DNA of 64,000 bases from Anadara kagoshimensis (Eukaryota; Mollusca; Bivalvia; Arcoida; Arcidae): positions 17,218,615-17,282,614 of the forward strand of contig CM037874.1 of the NCBI GenBank assembly GCA_021292105.1. Reading direction: 5' to 3'. Positions 34,921 to 47,340 of the stretch are shown piece after piece. Made by a program: the position numbers and the translations under genes. A model generated the notes under the pieces. The model saw nothing but the letters and a program-made list of their open reading frames with translations. It ran no database searches and had not been told where the DNA came from. Within the stretch, counting starts at the first letter, position 1; each line of letters starts with the position of its first letter.

Positions 34921-37900
34921 GTATGTATGTGTATATACTTTATGATTATTAGATTAATATTTCCAATTAAATCAGAGATGGTTAAGGTTTTAGACTCATG
35001 TAGTAGAAACCTGTCGAAAGTTTAACATTAAGGCATCGAATAAGTGCCAAATCGACAGGTCATCTTGGGGCCCCATTAGCTACATTACAGGCCTGTCGAA
35101 AGTTTGACACTAAGCTAACAGATTGGTGCGAATTGACAGATCATAGTCGGACCACAATTCTCTTTATATCGACAGCTTTTTGATAACTACCTCTATGCAG
35201 GTTTCTACCACTTGTTAACCATATAACCACTTGGTTGCCAGGGTTCGTCTCCTTTTCGTTATCTCTGTGTTTAACTTTCGACAGGTCTGTACTGTATATC
35301 TCCACAGCTTTTCCATAGTTTCTATATATCTCGAGGCAGCCGAGTTTAATTTCCAATCACCAGCTTAAAGCTTGTTTAAATCTTTCGACAGGTCTGTACT
35401 GTACGTGTATGCTTTGTGTTTGATTAGAAGTGCATTTCCAATAAAATTAGAGATGGTAAGATTTGTATATATACGTATTATCACTCTTGGTAGGGTCCAA
35501 CAAACATTTTAGAATCGTTAAATTATCTTTCCACATAGTGTTGGCTATACTGGCTGGCTGTACTATTTTATAATTGAAATTCATCAAGTGATATTCATCT
35601 CGCGTTGCGATTTCTAGACACTTTTGTTATACAATCCGTTGTTCTGCTTATGTTTTTTGTCTAGTTTGTCATGTACTACTTTTGAAATTTTATTACATGG
35701 TTGTCGCTTTTCTTGTTATAGATGCTAGGCAATATTATTGGTTACTTTGCATATTTTTATTCTTTCATCAGAATTTCTTTTTTGACAATTATGTAAGTGC
35801 GTGCGTCAGTAAATGAAGTGGTTTATTAAAGGATGACATAAGTAATTATAATGCACTATTATTTCTATGTACTAAGGTACAACTTTGTTACACCCGACCA
35901 AATGGGTATTCAGAGCTTCTTTAAAACTGAAACCCAGTAAATTTCTATACTGGGTATTACTTAAAAATAACGCCTTTTCATTTTTATGACTGTGCTATAT
36001 TGAAAAAAAGCGACACCTTTTATAAATATAGGTTAGCGTTGACTGTATCTTGAATTACTGCACTAAATGGTACGAGGTTTACACATCTAATTTAATCATC
36101 ATTTAATTCTATGCATGCGTCAATACTAGAATATTTGTCTTCGTCTATCTCATATATTGTAAAAAAAAAATTAAAATTTAAATAATAAAAAAAGAATATT
36201 TGACCGAAAGGTTGATTTGTTTACGTGCTTTGTCACACATTTTCTTAGGCATATTATTCTATGGTGTTCTGTTTGAGCCAAATTTGAATTATCGCTCCTT
36301 CGACTTGAACACGATGAAACGAAGGAGCGAAAACACGATGGCGAAGGAGCGAATGTACGATGACCAAGTTGCGATAACGCGAAAGAGCGAATAAGCGAAA
36401 ATACGATAGCGAAGGAGCGTAGGTACTATCGATCATTCGCCTTCCTATCTTTGCTCCTTCGCCATCGTTTGTTAAAAAGATATTTTGGTCCGTTAGGTAT
36501 CTTTCCATCATCTTGAAAAACATAGGAAAACTGGTTTCACAGTTTTGGTTCAAGCACTACTGATGAGGAATTGTACGTATTCCGAAACGGCCATCTAGTG
36601 CTGTAAAAATAACACTGGTATAATATGTATTTAGATACTATACCTTCGTATCTTTACTCCATTGCCATTGTATTTTCTTCTTCGCGTTCAGATCGAAGCC
36701 CCCGGAGAGCGAAAAAGCGATTATACAAATCTGGCCCTTACAGAACACCTTATCATTCAGATATAAATTCATACTTAAATTTTTACCACTTCAAAAATAT
36801 AAAAGTAAAATTATGATATAATATTAAACATAACAGTTTTGTTTATTTTGGCATAAAATATAACCTAACTATCACATTCAACAATTCTTTACAAATTAAA
36901 TGAAACGTGCTTAGATTATTTCAATAAGATATGTCATATTGGTTTTGTAACTTAACCAAAAAATTTTAAGACTTTAGAACTTTGTGAATGAGTACTCAAT
37001 ACCAAAATAAAAGTAAAAGTGGACGTTAAACCAGGCAATAAATACCTACTGAAAAACTGTTTTTACAACATACAATATATGATATTGATTTTTTTTTAAA
37101 TGCTTGAAAATATTCATTTATGTCTAACCAACACAGTTTCATATACCGATTTTTAATAAACATAAAGTACATTCAAAATGGTATATAACAACAGTATTGC
37201 AAACCTTACCATATCTTACCATCTTCAGTTTTATTGGAGATGATCGTCTAAATCATCGCATACATATTTTACCACCAGTTGTCCTCATTTTTATATTATA
37301 AAAAATTATAAAATTATAATATTATTTGAATTTGAAAAATCGGTTTGATCTTGAATCCGTTTTAAAATTCATGTACAACCAAAGAACATTTCTGGCGCTG
37401 ACCTTATTGAATATACATGTAAGAGTGAAATATTTAAAAACAATGATACTTTCACATATATATGGTCAAATTATAATTTTTTTATTTTTCTGAATGAAAT
37501 GTTCCAAAATTCATAATGTCATTATTATCATAATTGTACATTTTTGAAAAATTCATTCAGAAAATAAAAAAAAATATATAGTTTGAAAATACGACAAAAT
37601 TTGCACGTACACATTATAAACAAACAGTACGGTTTGATAATATATCACTACATTATATCAATTAACCGCACTGATTAACTTGTACAGATAATTATAGTCA
37701 AGGCAAGGGTTATTTAAAAAATATCAACTTGTTACCAATACGTCAATATGTGACACTGATCGATCACGATTGATTAATAAAATTATTCATAGTTAAAATT
37801 GATATATTTAACCCCGCTGATCTGCAATTTTACACCCGGTTAATTTATATGGAAATTATCAGTACAATAATATCGGGCGGTGATTATATACTGATTAAAA

Positions 37901-40900
37901 GTCCTCTCATCAAATAGTGTAAATCAAACAAAAATATACCAGTCCATGTCAAATTCATAATCTCAATCCTTGAAAACTGGCAAATCAGGTTAAATGCACA
38001 AAATTCCACAAGGGAAGTGAGACCGAGTACTCTGTTAGGTTAGTGTAAGTACTTCCTGTTTAGCTACAATGAAGCTACACCCGTCACGTGTGAAATTAAA
38101 AAAAAAGAGCATTGAAACATGTGACTAGGATAATTTTGGATACAGACAACATGACAGCCATAAAACACTGTACCTGTCTTGATCGCTCTAGACTTGCAAT
38201 ATACCTGAGTTAGTAAACTATATACATCAGTTTGCATAACCTCTCATTAACTTAAGAAAAATCAGTACTCATCAGTCATTAACTAACATTTGAAGAGTAA
38301 ACTGAAAGTAATGAAAAAGATCAATATTTTGATATCGAAAACTGTTTTATTATGTTTTTATGACAGCCAGAATATCAAACAATTTATTTACAATACATTC
38401 CAAAAACAATATACATTTGTAATATAACTTTGGGACTTTACATGCTATCCAAATCATTAGGCAGATGTAGTCTAAAACTACGGAGCAAAAGAAATTGAGT
38501 TTTCAGTCTTGGTCAGTATTTTTGGATTTTCCGATGATGTCACCGATGATGTCAAACATTGCATTGTTGGACTACTTGATAGATGTTGTGGCAACCTTTC
38601 TCAGACATTGTTCTCTACTTGGGCAGAACTCTCCTAAGAAGTTATAGTTCTCTACTTAGGCAGAACTCTCCTAAGAAGTTAGCAATACCAATCTTGACTG
38701 AACTGACATCCTTCATATCGTGAATGGATGAATAGGCGTAAAATACAATTATTATACTTAACTCTATTGAAATCGTTATGGGGTTCAATAGATTCTGCAG
38801 CACATGTATAACACAATACACGGTCCTGTTGTAACGTGTCTCTTTATATTTTACTGTAAATAAAAATATCGACGAATCTAAATGAAAATAGAAATGAATA
38901 GTAGTTTTTTTTCCTGATAAACGATCTAGTAATATTGATCAACAAAAGCAGCAGTTACAAACACTTGGTACTAGTAAAATCGTACGTGTACAAACAATAG
39001 GTGTTAGGCTGAATAACCTGCCTTCGTGGTGGTAAACAATCAAAAACAATTAAACATACCAATTCATGTCCAAAATATTATTCCAAAGCAAAACCTTGAA
39101 ATTTGCAAATTAAAATTAGTTAAACACGTGAACTTCAACCGGGAAATTGAGACCGGGTACCCCGGAAGTGTAAGCATCTCCTGTTAAGCTAGCTACATTC
39201 GCCATGTGTAAATCATTCTTATGGTAGCAATATTAGAAATGACTAACCATGGTTTAGGCAGATAATTCGACTTAGATCCTTGTCAAATGTAATTCAATAC
39301 ACGAGTATTACAAAGCGTAACAGCATACTAGCATGCGATACTTTAATTAAAATGACAATGTGAAAATAGACAAACGAATGTCGAACATATTTTGAATGAA
39401 GTCTGTTGACAATTATATGCTTTCTATTTAGTCAAAAATAGTATGTAATCTAAGGAAATCGAAGCATTTTTGGTAAACTAATTTTGCTGTTAAAATGATT
39501 GGGCTTAAATATCTCGAAAACAAGGAGCTTTAATCTATAAATCGCAAAACAAAACTTGAGGTTAACCAATTACTAGTATATCATACTACAATGTCACGAG
39601 TTCAGTGAACACATATGTAGCTAGCTACGTTTTTCAACCAAAAATAGCTCTGAATTCGAAAATGACTCCTTCACTGTATAATTCACGTTTAAATTTAACT
39701 ATAAATGGAATTTCATGTGTAATATGTAACACACAGGGTCATGGCAACTTTCCTCGTTACCGCCTGCGTAATTACCACCTGCGTTAATTATATAATCCAT
39801 ACAAAATCAAAATACCAAAAAGTAGGGAAAATATTGGGATAAGTTCTGCAATTCGCCATTTAGCCAATTGCTATGCTATATAATTTGTAGCTCCAAAAAC
39901 TGTTGTTGGCCAATATTATTGGCCAAAATTATTATCAATTTCATTATGATGCAGACAAAAAACATTGAATTTTTAAAGTTTATTTTTATTAATTGTTTCT
40001 ATGAAAAAGTAAAACAAGTGTTATAAACTGTAGGCAGATAAAACAAAAATACATTGTTGGTTTTAGTGGCTTAGTTTGTTTGGTTCTTTAAGATATAAAT
40101 TGACCCCTTAAGATTTAAAATTGGCTAAATTTTTTGCTCCACCTTTTTGAGAGCCAGAGATAAAACTGAGCTACTAGCAAACAATTGTTTGTTACTATTC
40201 GGTAGTTCAGAAGAAAGTGCACTCATGAACAAGGTAAAAAAGTATTGAAACAATTTTGAAAGTTTTTATTTTTTATATACACGTAGTTTGTAACAGGATT
40301 TCTCCTACCAGTTGCTACGTTTGTCTTCGTTTTCTTAAGTGTACTAGAGTCAGCTAAATATTGTGTCACGTTGACATGTAGTAAAAACTAAAAACCCATG
40401 CAACTTGATGAAAGTTAATTTTGCGAATTTAGCGATAAATTAGCCTACCGACGTTTTGCAATACTAGTACCGTATTAAATTGGTTACACAAAATGAACGT
40501 TTATTTAATGATTAATTGAGTTCTTTGTATGCGGTATATTACCTTTGTGATTTCAAAGGGTTCAGTATTTACTAAATAAAATAAATCAACTTTAAACGAT
40601 AAGAAATACACATAAACTCTGTATTTATCATTGACACATGGCTTTAAATGATACATACAGTACAGGTCTGTCGAAAGTTTAACACTTAGCTGACGAATAA
40701 ACGCATCTTGGTCCCTCGTTAGCTATATCTTGGTCCCTCGTTAGCTATATCTTGGTCCCTCGTTAGCTATATCTTGGTCCCTCGTTAGCTATATCTTGGT
40801 CCCTCGTTAGCTATATCTTGGTCCCTCGTTAGCTATATCTTGGTCCCTCGTTAGCTATATCTTGGTCCCTCGTTAGCTATATCTTGGTCCCTCGTTAGCT

Positions 40901-41794
40901 ATATCTTGGTCCCTCGTTAGCTATATCTCGGCAGGTTTTAGACAGCGGCTATCTATTATATCCCTCGACAGGTTATCGACCACTAACTATCCATATCTCG
41001 GTCACTCAGCAACCGAGCTTCGCGTCCTTTTCGTAAGCTCAGTGTTAAACTTTCGACAGGTTTGTACTGTAATTATATGTTGGAGTAAGACCTACATCGT
41101 TATATAACAAAATGTCGACGGTCGCCATCGTAATTTGTAACACTAATTACCTAATTACAATTATCTTTATATCTTACTTAATGTCTTAACTGATTTTGAC
41201 GTCTAAATTTAGAACTTTAAAATGTAGGTGTGTGAAATATTTCTTTAAAGGCAGGACGTATACGTATTGAATATCGGACGACTGTCGTATTATAAATTTG
41301 TGAATTTTCTGAATGAATTATTCAAAAAGTTATAATATGACAGCGGTTAGAAAATTCAAAAAAATGTACTATGAGTCGACAGGACAATAAACATCACCAT
41401 TTATGAATTGACTGTGGAAACGTTTTTGGTACCTCTTGCAACACCTCTAATTGTTTAATAGAGTAAATAAAGTTAACTGTCTATATAGATACAGAAATGA
41501 ACAAAAATGTTTTGAGTACACTTCTTCGCAATTTTTTTTAATACATGTAGTTAAATAATTTCATTAAGAAGTGACTAAAAGAGCAAACTAAAATGGTATA
41601 CGTCAGCTTAATTGTTTGTGTGAAACAATTTGGGAAATGGTTACGTCTTTTGTATTGGAAAGTGTGGGAGTAGGCGATTCCATATCAGTCTCATTGCCAA
41701 AGTAGGGCGTCTCATGGTCATATTCAACGGTTTCATTATGGTACTGTTTGCGAACCATTTAGCATGGCGTGCTTGGACCAAGTTATATATACAT

Positions 41795-41886
<92 letters not shown>

Positions 41887-43173
41887 AATTCAGAAAATGG
41901 TGATGGCGTTCCTACTGGATTTCCATTGGCTATGTTGCTGTGTAGTATAATTACAATAATAACTTCAGTGCATTCAAATACCCTTTAAGAACACGGTTTC
42001 ACTGAAATACTTCATTTCATTAGGAAAGATATTTTATCTTGTTATATATTTGAATTTATTAATTTACAGATCCGTTGACAGATGCTATGAAACTTGCAGC
42101 AAAAGGCGTTGGTAAAGACTGGCAAGAATTGTATCAAAAACTGCCGTTTAACCCTCCCAGAGACAACAAATCAAAGAGTAAGGATATTGAAAGTAAGTAG
42201 GTCACTCCAAAGACGAATGAAGGAGGATGGTATTGTTTTAAAAGTTCTCATTTACAGCTACTGTAGGTCACAGAAGCCTACTATTGCGTACTGGTGTTTC
42301 ATATCGCAGTATATAAATTATACTGCTAGGAATTCTAGCCACTTATCATGCTTATGGTGAAGGACACTGCGTCAGGTTGAAGAACTCACCATGACGAACT
42401 AGATGAATATTGAATATATTCAATGAAATGTCAAAATACCGCCTTTTTATATTAAACTTTATAACTAATCTTTAATTTTTATCTTTTAATTAAAAAATCC
42501 GACAGTTATCATGGGTATATATATCTATGGTTTGATCAACCGGAGATGGGTATGTAGGTGAAAAACAAACATATACCTTACAATTGGCAGAATAAACAAG
42601 AAAGTACCACAAAACACAAATGAAATTGTTTGAGATAAAGTATAGTGGAGAAATGACTTTTTACGTCCTGTATCAAGAATATTTCATTTAATTAAGCAAC
42701 TTCTAAAGTCATGGGATTCGAACCAAGGCACACAAGAGGCTCTGATGTCTGCTAGAGCACACATTCAATTCCGTAAGAGCATGTACCTAATCACCTGGAC
42801 CACCTTAAGATGGACATAGATCTATTTATTATTAAGGTGAATTTTTCTGCTATTTATAAATATCAACAATTTCTTAACTTTTTGGGTTATTTTACGTAAT
42901 GTAAAAGGCTTTTGGCTTGGTATTGTATCTAGTAAATGCTTTAGCATTGGTAAATAAATATCTTTAGTTATATTTTATACGTTTTGTTTAGTTATAGATA
43001 TTGGATCTGGACAGCTGGATAAAGGGTACGATGAGATGGCTCTCAGAGGATTACAGAAATGGCGCCGACTTAGCGTTGACGCTTCAACCAAAGCTTTAGC
43101 TAGAACTCTAAAAACTTTAAAGAAACAAGACATCGCTGATAGGCTAGAAAGACAAGTAGTTATAGTCACGTGA
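33585..43173 (+). CDS. Coiled-coil protein with C-terminal death domain (three exons, 544 aa)
   Basis: Exons 33585-34920, 42070-42192 and 42998-43173, with GT-AG junctions and matching phases (total 1635 nt). Residues 1-445 form a charged, helical, heptad-rich region with no enzyme motif; the strongest coiled coil is around residues 260-420. Residues about 447-535 form a death domain: LAAKGVGKDWQELYQKL, then YDEMALRGLQKWRRL and LARTLKTLKKQDIADRL, matching helices 1-2 and 4-6 of the fold with both core tryptophans. Death domains mediate homotypic assembly in apoptotic and innate-immune signalling; a cytoplasmic adaptor role is inferred. No orthologue is recognised, so no symbol is given. An in-frame TGA at 33552 supports the start, and the ATG has A at -3. 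Confidence 0.85.
35002..35403. mobile_element. Two nested TIR elements of the 10954 family
   Basis: The outer element starts aaacctgtcgaaagtttaac at about 35007 and ends tcgacaggtctgtactgtac near 35403. The inner copy begins caggcctgtcgaaagtttga at about 35086 and ends ctttcgacaggtctgtactg near 35297. Lies in intron 1 of the death-domain gene. Confidence 0.75.
36290..36480. repeat. Short-word repeat GCGAAGGAGCGAA with inverted copies
   Basis: gctccttcg at the left, then several cgaaggagcgaa/aacacgatg words in the forward sense, then gctccttcgccatcg inverted near 36460. Echoes of the word recur at 36645-36720. It lies in intron 1 of the death-domain gene. Confidence 0.55.
37931..38092 (+). 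mobile_element. Single-unit relative of the 87-bp array element
   Basis: Shares catgtc, ccttgaaaactggcaaatca, gtactctg, taagtacttcctgtttagct and cacccgtcacgtgtga in the same order as 8500-9794. Class unknown. Confidence 0.65.
38608..38682 (+). repeat. Direct duplication of about 35 bp
   Basis: ttctctacttgggcagaact ctcctaagaagtta is followed at once by a copy with one change. Confidence 0.9.
39051..39210 (+). mobile_element. Single-unit relative of the 87-bp array element
   Basis: Shares accaattcatgtccaaa, aaaaccttgaaatttgcaaa, gtgaacttcaaccggg, ggaagtgtaagcatctcctg and gctagctacattcgcc. Confidence 0.65.
40656..41071. mobile_element. TIR element of the 10954 family with an internal 22-bp array
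   Basis: Ends cagtacaggtctgtcgaaag and ctttcgacaggtttgtactg. The interior is expanded by the tandem array at 40705-40929. Confidence 0.85.
40705..40929 (+). repeat. 22-bp tandem array, about 10 copies
   Basis: Unit atcttggtccctcgttagct at; copies are identical or nearly so, which suggests recent expansion. Confidence 0.95.
41800..41882 (+). repeat. Compound (AT)n(AG)n microsatellite
   Basis: About 55 bases of AT then 28 of AG, in intron 1 of the death-domain gene about 190 bases before exon 2. Confidence 0.97.
42070..42192 (+). CDS. Death-domain gene exon 2 (first half of death domain)
   Basis: Acceptor TTTACAG|ATCC and donor GAAA|GTAAGT. Encodes DPLTDAMKLAAKGVGKDWQE and continues LYQKLPFNPPRDNKSKSKDIE, the first helices of the death domain. 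It lies 7.1 kb from exon 1; only phase-consistent joining reveals the domain. Confidence 0.87.
42998..43173 (+). CDS. Death-domain gene exon 3 (second half of death domain, stop)
   Basis: Acceptor GTTATAG|ATATT. Encodes NIGSGQLDKGYDEMALRGLQ, KWRRLSVDASTKALARTLKT and LKKQDIADRLERQVVIVT, then TGA. The W-R-R and final L-x-x-L-x-K-x-x-x-x-D-I-A-x-x-L pattern is typical of death-domain helices 5-6. The last 26 bases belong to the 199-bp tandem repeat that follows. Confidence 0.88.
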
Positions 43174-43872
43174 TAGTATATCGTCTGCATTCGTGTTACA
43201 AAAGACTAGGAGTTGCTTTTGGACCAAGCTCCAGTTTTATAATCATTCCTTAATCAAGATTTTCCTTATCTTAATGATCTGACAAATTTTGACAATATCT
43301 GTAGTACTACAAATAAATCAAAGCACCGAAGGTACCCAGCGAAAGACAAGTAGTTATAGTCACGTGATAGTATATCGTCTGCATTCGTGGTACAAAAGAC
43401 TGGCGAGATGCTTCGGGACAAGGCTTCACTCAGTTTCATATTCATTCCTTAATCAAGATTTTCCTTATCTTAATGATCTGACAAATTTTGACAATATCTG
43501 TAGTACTACAAATAAATCAAAGCACCGAAGGTACCCAGCGAAAGACAAGTAGTTATAGTCACGTGATAGTATATCGTCTGCATTCGTGGTACAAAAGACT
43601 GGCGAGATGCTTCGGGACAAGGCTTCACTCAGTTTCATATTCATTCCTTAATCAAGATTTTCCTTATCTTAATGATCTGACAAATTTTGACAATATCTGT
43701 AGTACTACAAATAAATCAAAGCACCGAAGGTACCCAGCGAAAGACAAGTAGTTATAGTCACGTGATAGTATATCGTCTGCATTCGTGGTACAAAAGACTG
43801 GTGAGATGCTTCGGGACAAGGCTTCACTCATTCCTTAATCAAGAATTTCCTTATCTTAAATCTAAAACATGA
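43147..43872 (+). repeat. 199-bp tandem repeat of the death-domain gene terminus (about 3.7 copies)
   Basis: Copies begin at 43147, 43341, 43540 and 43739, each with the word gaaagacaagtagttatag. Copies 2 and 3 are nearly identical; the last is truncated near 43870. Copy 1 contains the real final codons and stop. Part of each unit (ATTCCTTAATCAAGATTTTCC) matches the end of a dispersed inverted-repeat element also seen at 47077. The repeated 87-codon frames inside are by-products. Confidence 0.93.
43312..43317 (+). promoter_or_regulatory. First of four candidate polyadenylation signals of the death-domain gene
   Basis: AATAAA 139 bases after the stop codon. Duplication of the 3' end gives further AATAAA at 43511-43516, 43710-43715 and 43898-43903. 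Confidence 0.45.
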
Positions 43873-45020
43873 CAATATTTATGGTACTACAAATACAAAT
43901 AAACAAACAAGGAATCTAGAATATAGATGTGACAAGCTTAAAATTAACTTATAAAATTCATGAACATCTTAAAAAAGTAACAGAATTATTCAGATTTTAA
44001 ATTTACTGGAAAATCTTAGTTTAGGAATGATTGCGATATTGGGACAAGAACTGTATGTTAATAGTGATATTGGGACAAGACCTGTATGTTAAAAGCACAA
44101 ATGCTGGATTATTCGTTCATATTTCCTTGCATCATAGATCCTTTATGAATCTGTAAATCAAACATTTGTGAGGTAACAAAGAAAAACAAATCGCATGAAA
44201 AAGACGGACATTGGGCACCCGAAAAGGATAAATGGTTTTTATGCTATAATATACATTACAACTTGCTGAGTGCAAACAGAAATAATTAGCTATATGGGCT
44301 GAACTGGCCATATATGGAACGATGGTTCATAAATGGAAAACTTCATAGATTTATGAATCCACCACCTAATAAATCATTTGATGTATTTCCGTCAAAATTA
44401 CTATGTTTATGTACAAACGTTATGGGGTATTACGGATGAAACCTATTTGATCTGAAAAATGATGTGGATTGGTTAAAAATTTTAAATCTACCGGATTGGC
44501 TGAAATCTATTTGATCAATTAAAATGGTTTTGATTGATTGATACCATCTGATAAATGGTTTTGATTGGTTAATATCTAATTCCATCAGTTCAAATCTAAT
44601 TGATTGCTTAAAATATTTTCCATCGTTCCTAGTATACAAGTTAGTATTTTGTATAAAACTATAAATACATAAATCATTATGAATCAAAAGTGACTTGTGT
44701 ATATCACAATTATCAACACCAAATGCATTGTGTTCAAAAGCTGATTTAAATTTTCAGTAAGGAAAAGCTTACCAGCTAATAGTGTTTTGAAAATGTGTAA
44801 GGCAGACATAGTTAATGATGGTTTTCATATTTCTGTGTTCTAAAGGTAGAGATTTTAATATTTATCACCTAGAAATAAATTACATAATTATGCATGTTGT
44901 ATTCGTTTTAATTAAGTTGTTATGAATGTGATGAAATCTTTTAACAAACCAATCACAGACAAACTGATCCATGTTCATACCACAATTTCAAAAGCAAAGT
45001 AAAAACTTTGAAAACTGATA

Positions 45021-45275
45021 AAACTAGAAAAACTGTGAGCCACAAGCTCACAAAAAATACCCCCCCGCTCCCCCCACATAAAAAATCCATCGGATCAAAT
45101 TTTTAAATAGGAGGTGCACATCTACATTATATCACAAAGATTGTGTGAAAGTTTCATGAAAATCCACTGAAGGGTTTAATAGGAGTTGCGGATAAGAGAT
45201 AGGTACCCTAAGGTGTAACGGAAGGACGGACACCCCTATCACTATATACCCCCCACTTTTTAAGTGGGGGTTATA
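45021..45275. mobile_element. Short repeat element with hairpin ends (gtgagc..gctcac / accccc..gggggt)
   Basis: Begins ctgtgagccacaagctcaca, then atacccccccgctcccccc; ends ggaaggacggacacccctat and the hairpin cccccactttttaagtggggg. A second copy, cut by the window edge, starts at about 63938. Confidence 0.6.
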
Positions 45276-45509
45276 ATGAACAAAGGGACATTCTACCTAG
45301 GCCTCAGTATTAAGAGTTAACATTTTGCCTGAAAAGTTTGTCAACTTGTTTGACTTAGGTTGTCGTTTTCTCTGGTTACTCAAGCACTTTAAAATTGACA
45401 GCATTGATATGGGTGACAGAACTTCAGCTGGAACTAAAAACAACACTACTCCACTCCTACTTGTACATTTCGGTAATCTATCTTCAACTTCATATAAATT
45501 TAAGATAAC

Positions 45510-45770
45510 TCCAACTTGAGTCTGACCAAGGCTTGAAAATAGGTAGTGACTGTTGTTTCACCAGGCAGTCAGCATTTAGAAATGAAAGTCAAAAGGTCCT
45601 TCGGAAGTGACCTTGAAAACTAATTCCCTGTGCCACAGCAGACAAGGCACGTTAAAGAACACTCCCTGCACATTGACATTAGTGTACTGTAAAGGTAAAA
45701 AAATTGTCACTTCACCTAATGACATCTCAATATATTCTTGACAAGGATGCAAAACCCCATTCCATGAATC
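45510..45770 (+). mobile_element. Diverged SINE remnant
   Basis: tctgaccaaggcttgaaaat, ggtagtgactgttgtttcac, gaaatgaaagtcaa, cacgttaaagaacactccct and ttcttgacaaggatgcaaaa follow the SINE body and tail. Confidence 0.65.
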
Positions 45771-46384
45771 AAAAATATCTTGTGCAGATCCCATTTTCAC
45801 AAGTACTATGTGTCCATCAAGAAACAAGATCAAAAGATAAGAGGAGCTGATGGATGTATGGTGGATGTGAAACTATTCCTTTATTCTCTTGAATATCTTA
45901 TTACAGATCAACAAAATTATTCTGGCATCAAATCTTCTAAATTTAAGTTGTTAAAGAAAATATTCAGTTAAATTAATGTGCGACTGGTGCCAGGTCCTGG
46001 ATATTTGAAGTTCATTCAACTTTCGGGGTTTGCTTGTTCAAGGCTCTGTTAGCTTAACCAGCTGGTTAATGAAGGTGTCTATTATGTGTATTGAAGATAT
46101 TTTTATAACTTGTTTAAAAATTAATGCAAACAACTGCTATTATCAAAATGATTTACCAAGTTCAAATTTCCACAATGCTTTTACCAAAAGAAGTGACCTA
46201 ATTCAAATGTTCATGTTTATGACAATTTATAACTAAGATTTTGGTTAAGCTAATGTCTACTGCATTTGAACAACCAAGTTCAGATGTACAACACAAAATA
46301 CCAAATGTCATGGATTTGTTTATATATTTTAATGTCTAAAATATTTCATTTTTATAACCAGAAATACAATTCAATATCAAGCAT

Positions 46385-46605
46385 GATACAAAGTCATAAG
46401 GGTGATCATTGTGATATCAATTTTATGTGATTAAGGTGATATGTCATCAACTAGGGTGATATCCATGTCATGTGATCAGGGCAATATTAGTTTGATGCGG
46501 GTAATATCCATGTCATGTGACCATGGCAATATTAGTGTGATTAGGGCAATATCCATGTCATGTGACCAGGATATAAGTGTCATGTAATTAGGGTGATATG
46601 AATGT
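46385..46605 (+). repeat. Degenerate tandem phrase (atatccatgtcatgtgacca ggg)
   Basis: About six diverged copies of (gat)atccatgtcatgtgaccagggcaatat. Confidence 0.6.
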
Positions 46606-47076
46606 AATCCATTATTTATCTATCAACATATCGGTACTTTAGCCAACTTTTATTTGCAAATACCGGTATTAATTTTCGAGATTCTCTAACTAAAAGAGTT
46701 TCTCATCTATTAACTTTTACAATATGGACTTAAGGTGAAAATTTGGTATAAAATACCATTTTCATGAATAGGTGCGCGACCATTTACTTTCATAGTTATT
46801 TTGTCCTCACAAAACACATGAAAGTTAATCACTCACAAATATTGTTTCATAGTATACTGTAGGTTATTTTAATATAAGTTGCTGACATCGGGTCTATAAC
46901 AGAAGAAATGTATCTGTACTTTCTTCCATTAAAAAATATTACCAGTATGTTCTTGATAAAAGAATGTGCTAAGACCATAGCAGTGTATCAACTTTAGCCA
47001 GTAATAAAGACTGGTGGTTGGGGGTCAATGGAGGACAATGAGCTGTTGATAATGTTCATGTATCTAATCTGGGACA

Positions 47077-47340
47077 CTGGCCCTGATTTCACAATCATTC
47101 CATAACTAAGATTCTCCTTAACTAAAACTTGGCAAATTTGGAAAAGTTAACAACAGTTTAATTATTTGTTAAGATCTTTTAAATTTTAATGTGTCAATTT
47201 GAAGATCACCCCAAGCTTATTACATCTGTATTTAGTTTTGATAAAATTGTTCATCCATAATTCCGAAAGAGATAGTAATAATTTGCGATATTTAAGTTAA
47301 AGAAAATCTTAGTTAAGGAATGATTGTGTAACTGGGTCCT
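47077..47340. mobile_element. TIR element, ends GGCCCTGATTTCACAATCATTCC
   Basis: Left ttcacaatcattccataact aagattctcctt, right aagaaaatcttagttaagga atgattgtgtaactggg, about 45 bp inverted. Left-end fragments also occur at 12562-12620, 30299-30345 and 43228-43290. Confidence 0.75.

Noticed and set aside
41630-41950. 106-codon frame
   Set aside because: It runs through the (AT)n(AG)n microsatellite in an intron.
43289-43872. Repeated 87-codon frames
   Set aside because: Identical frames in each 199-bp repeat after the stop of the death-domain gene; 199 is not a multiple of three and there is no independent support.
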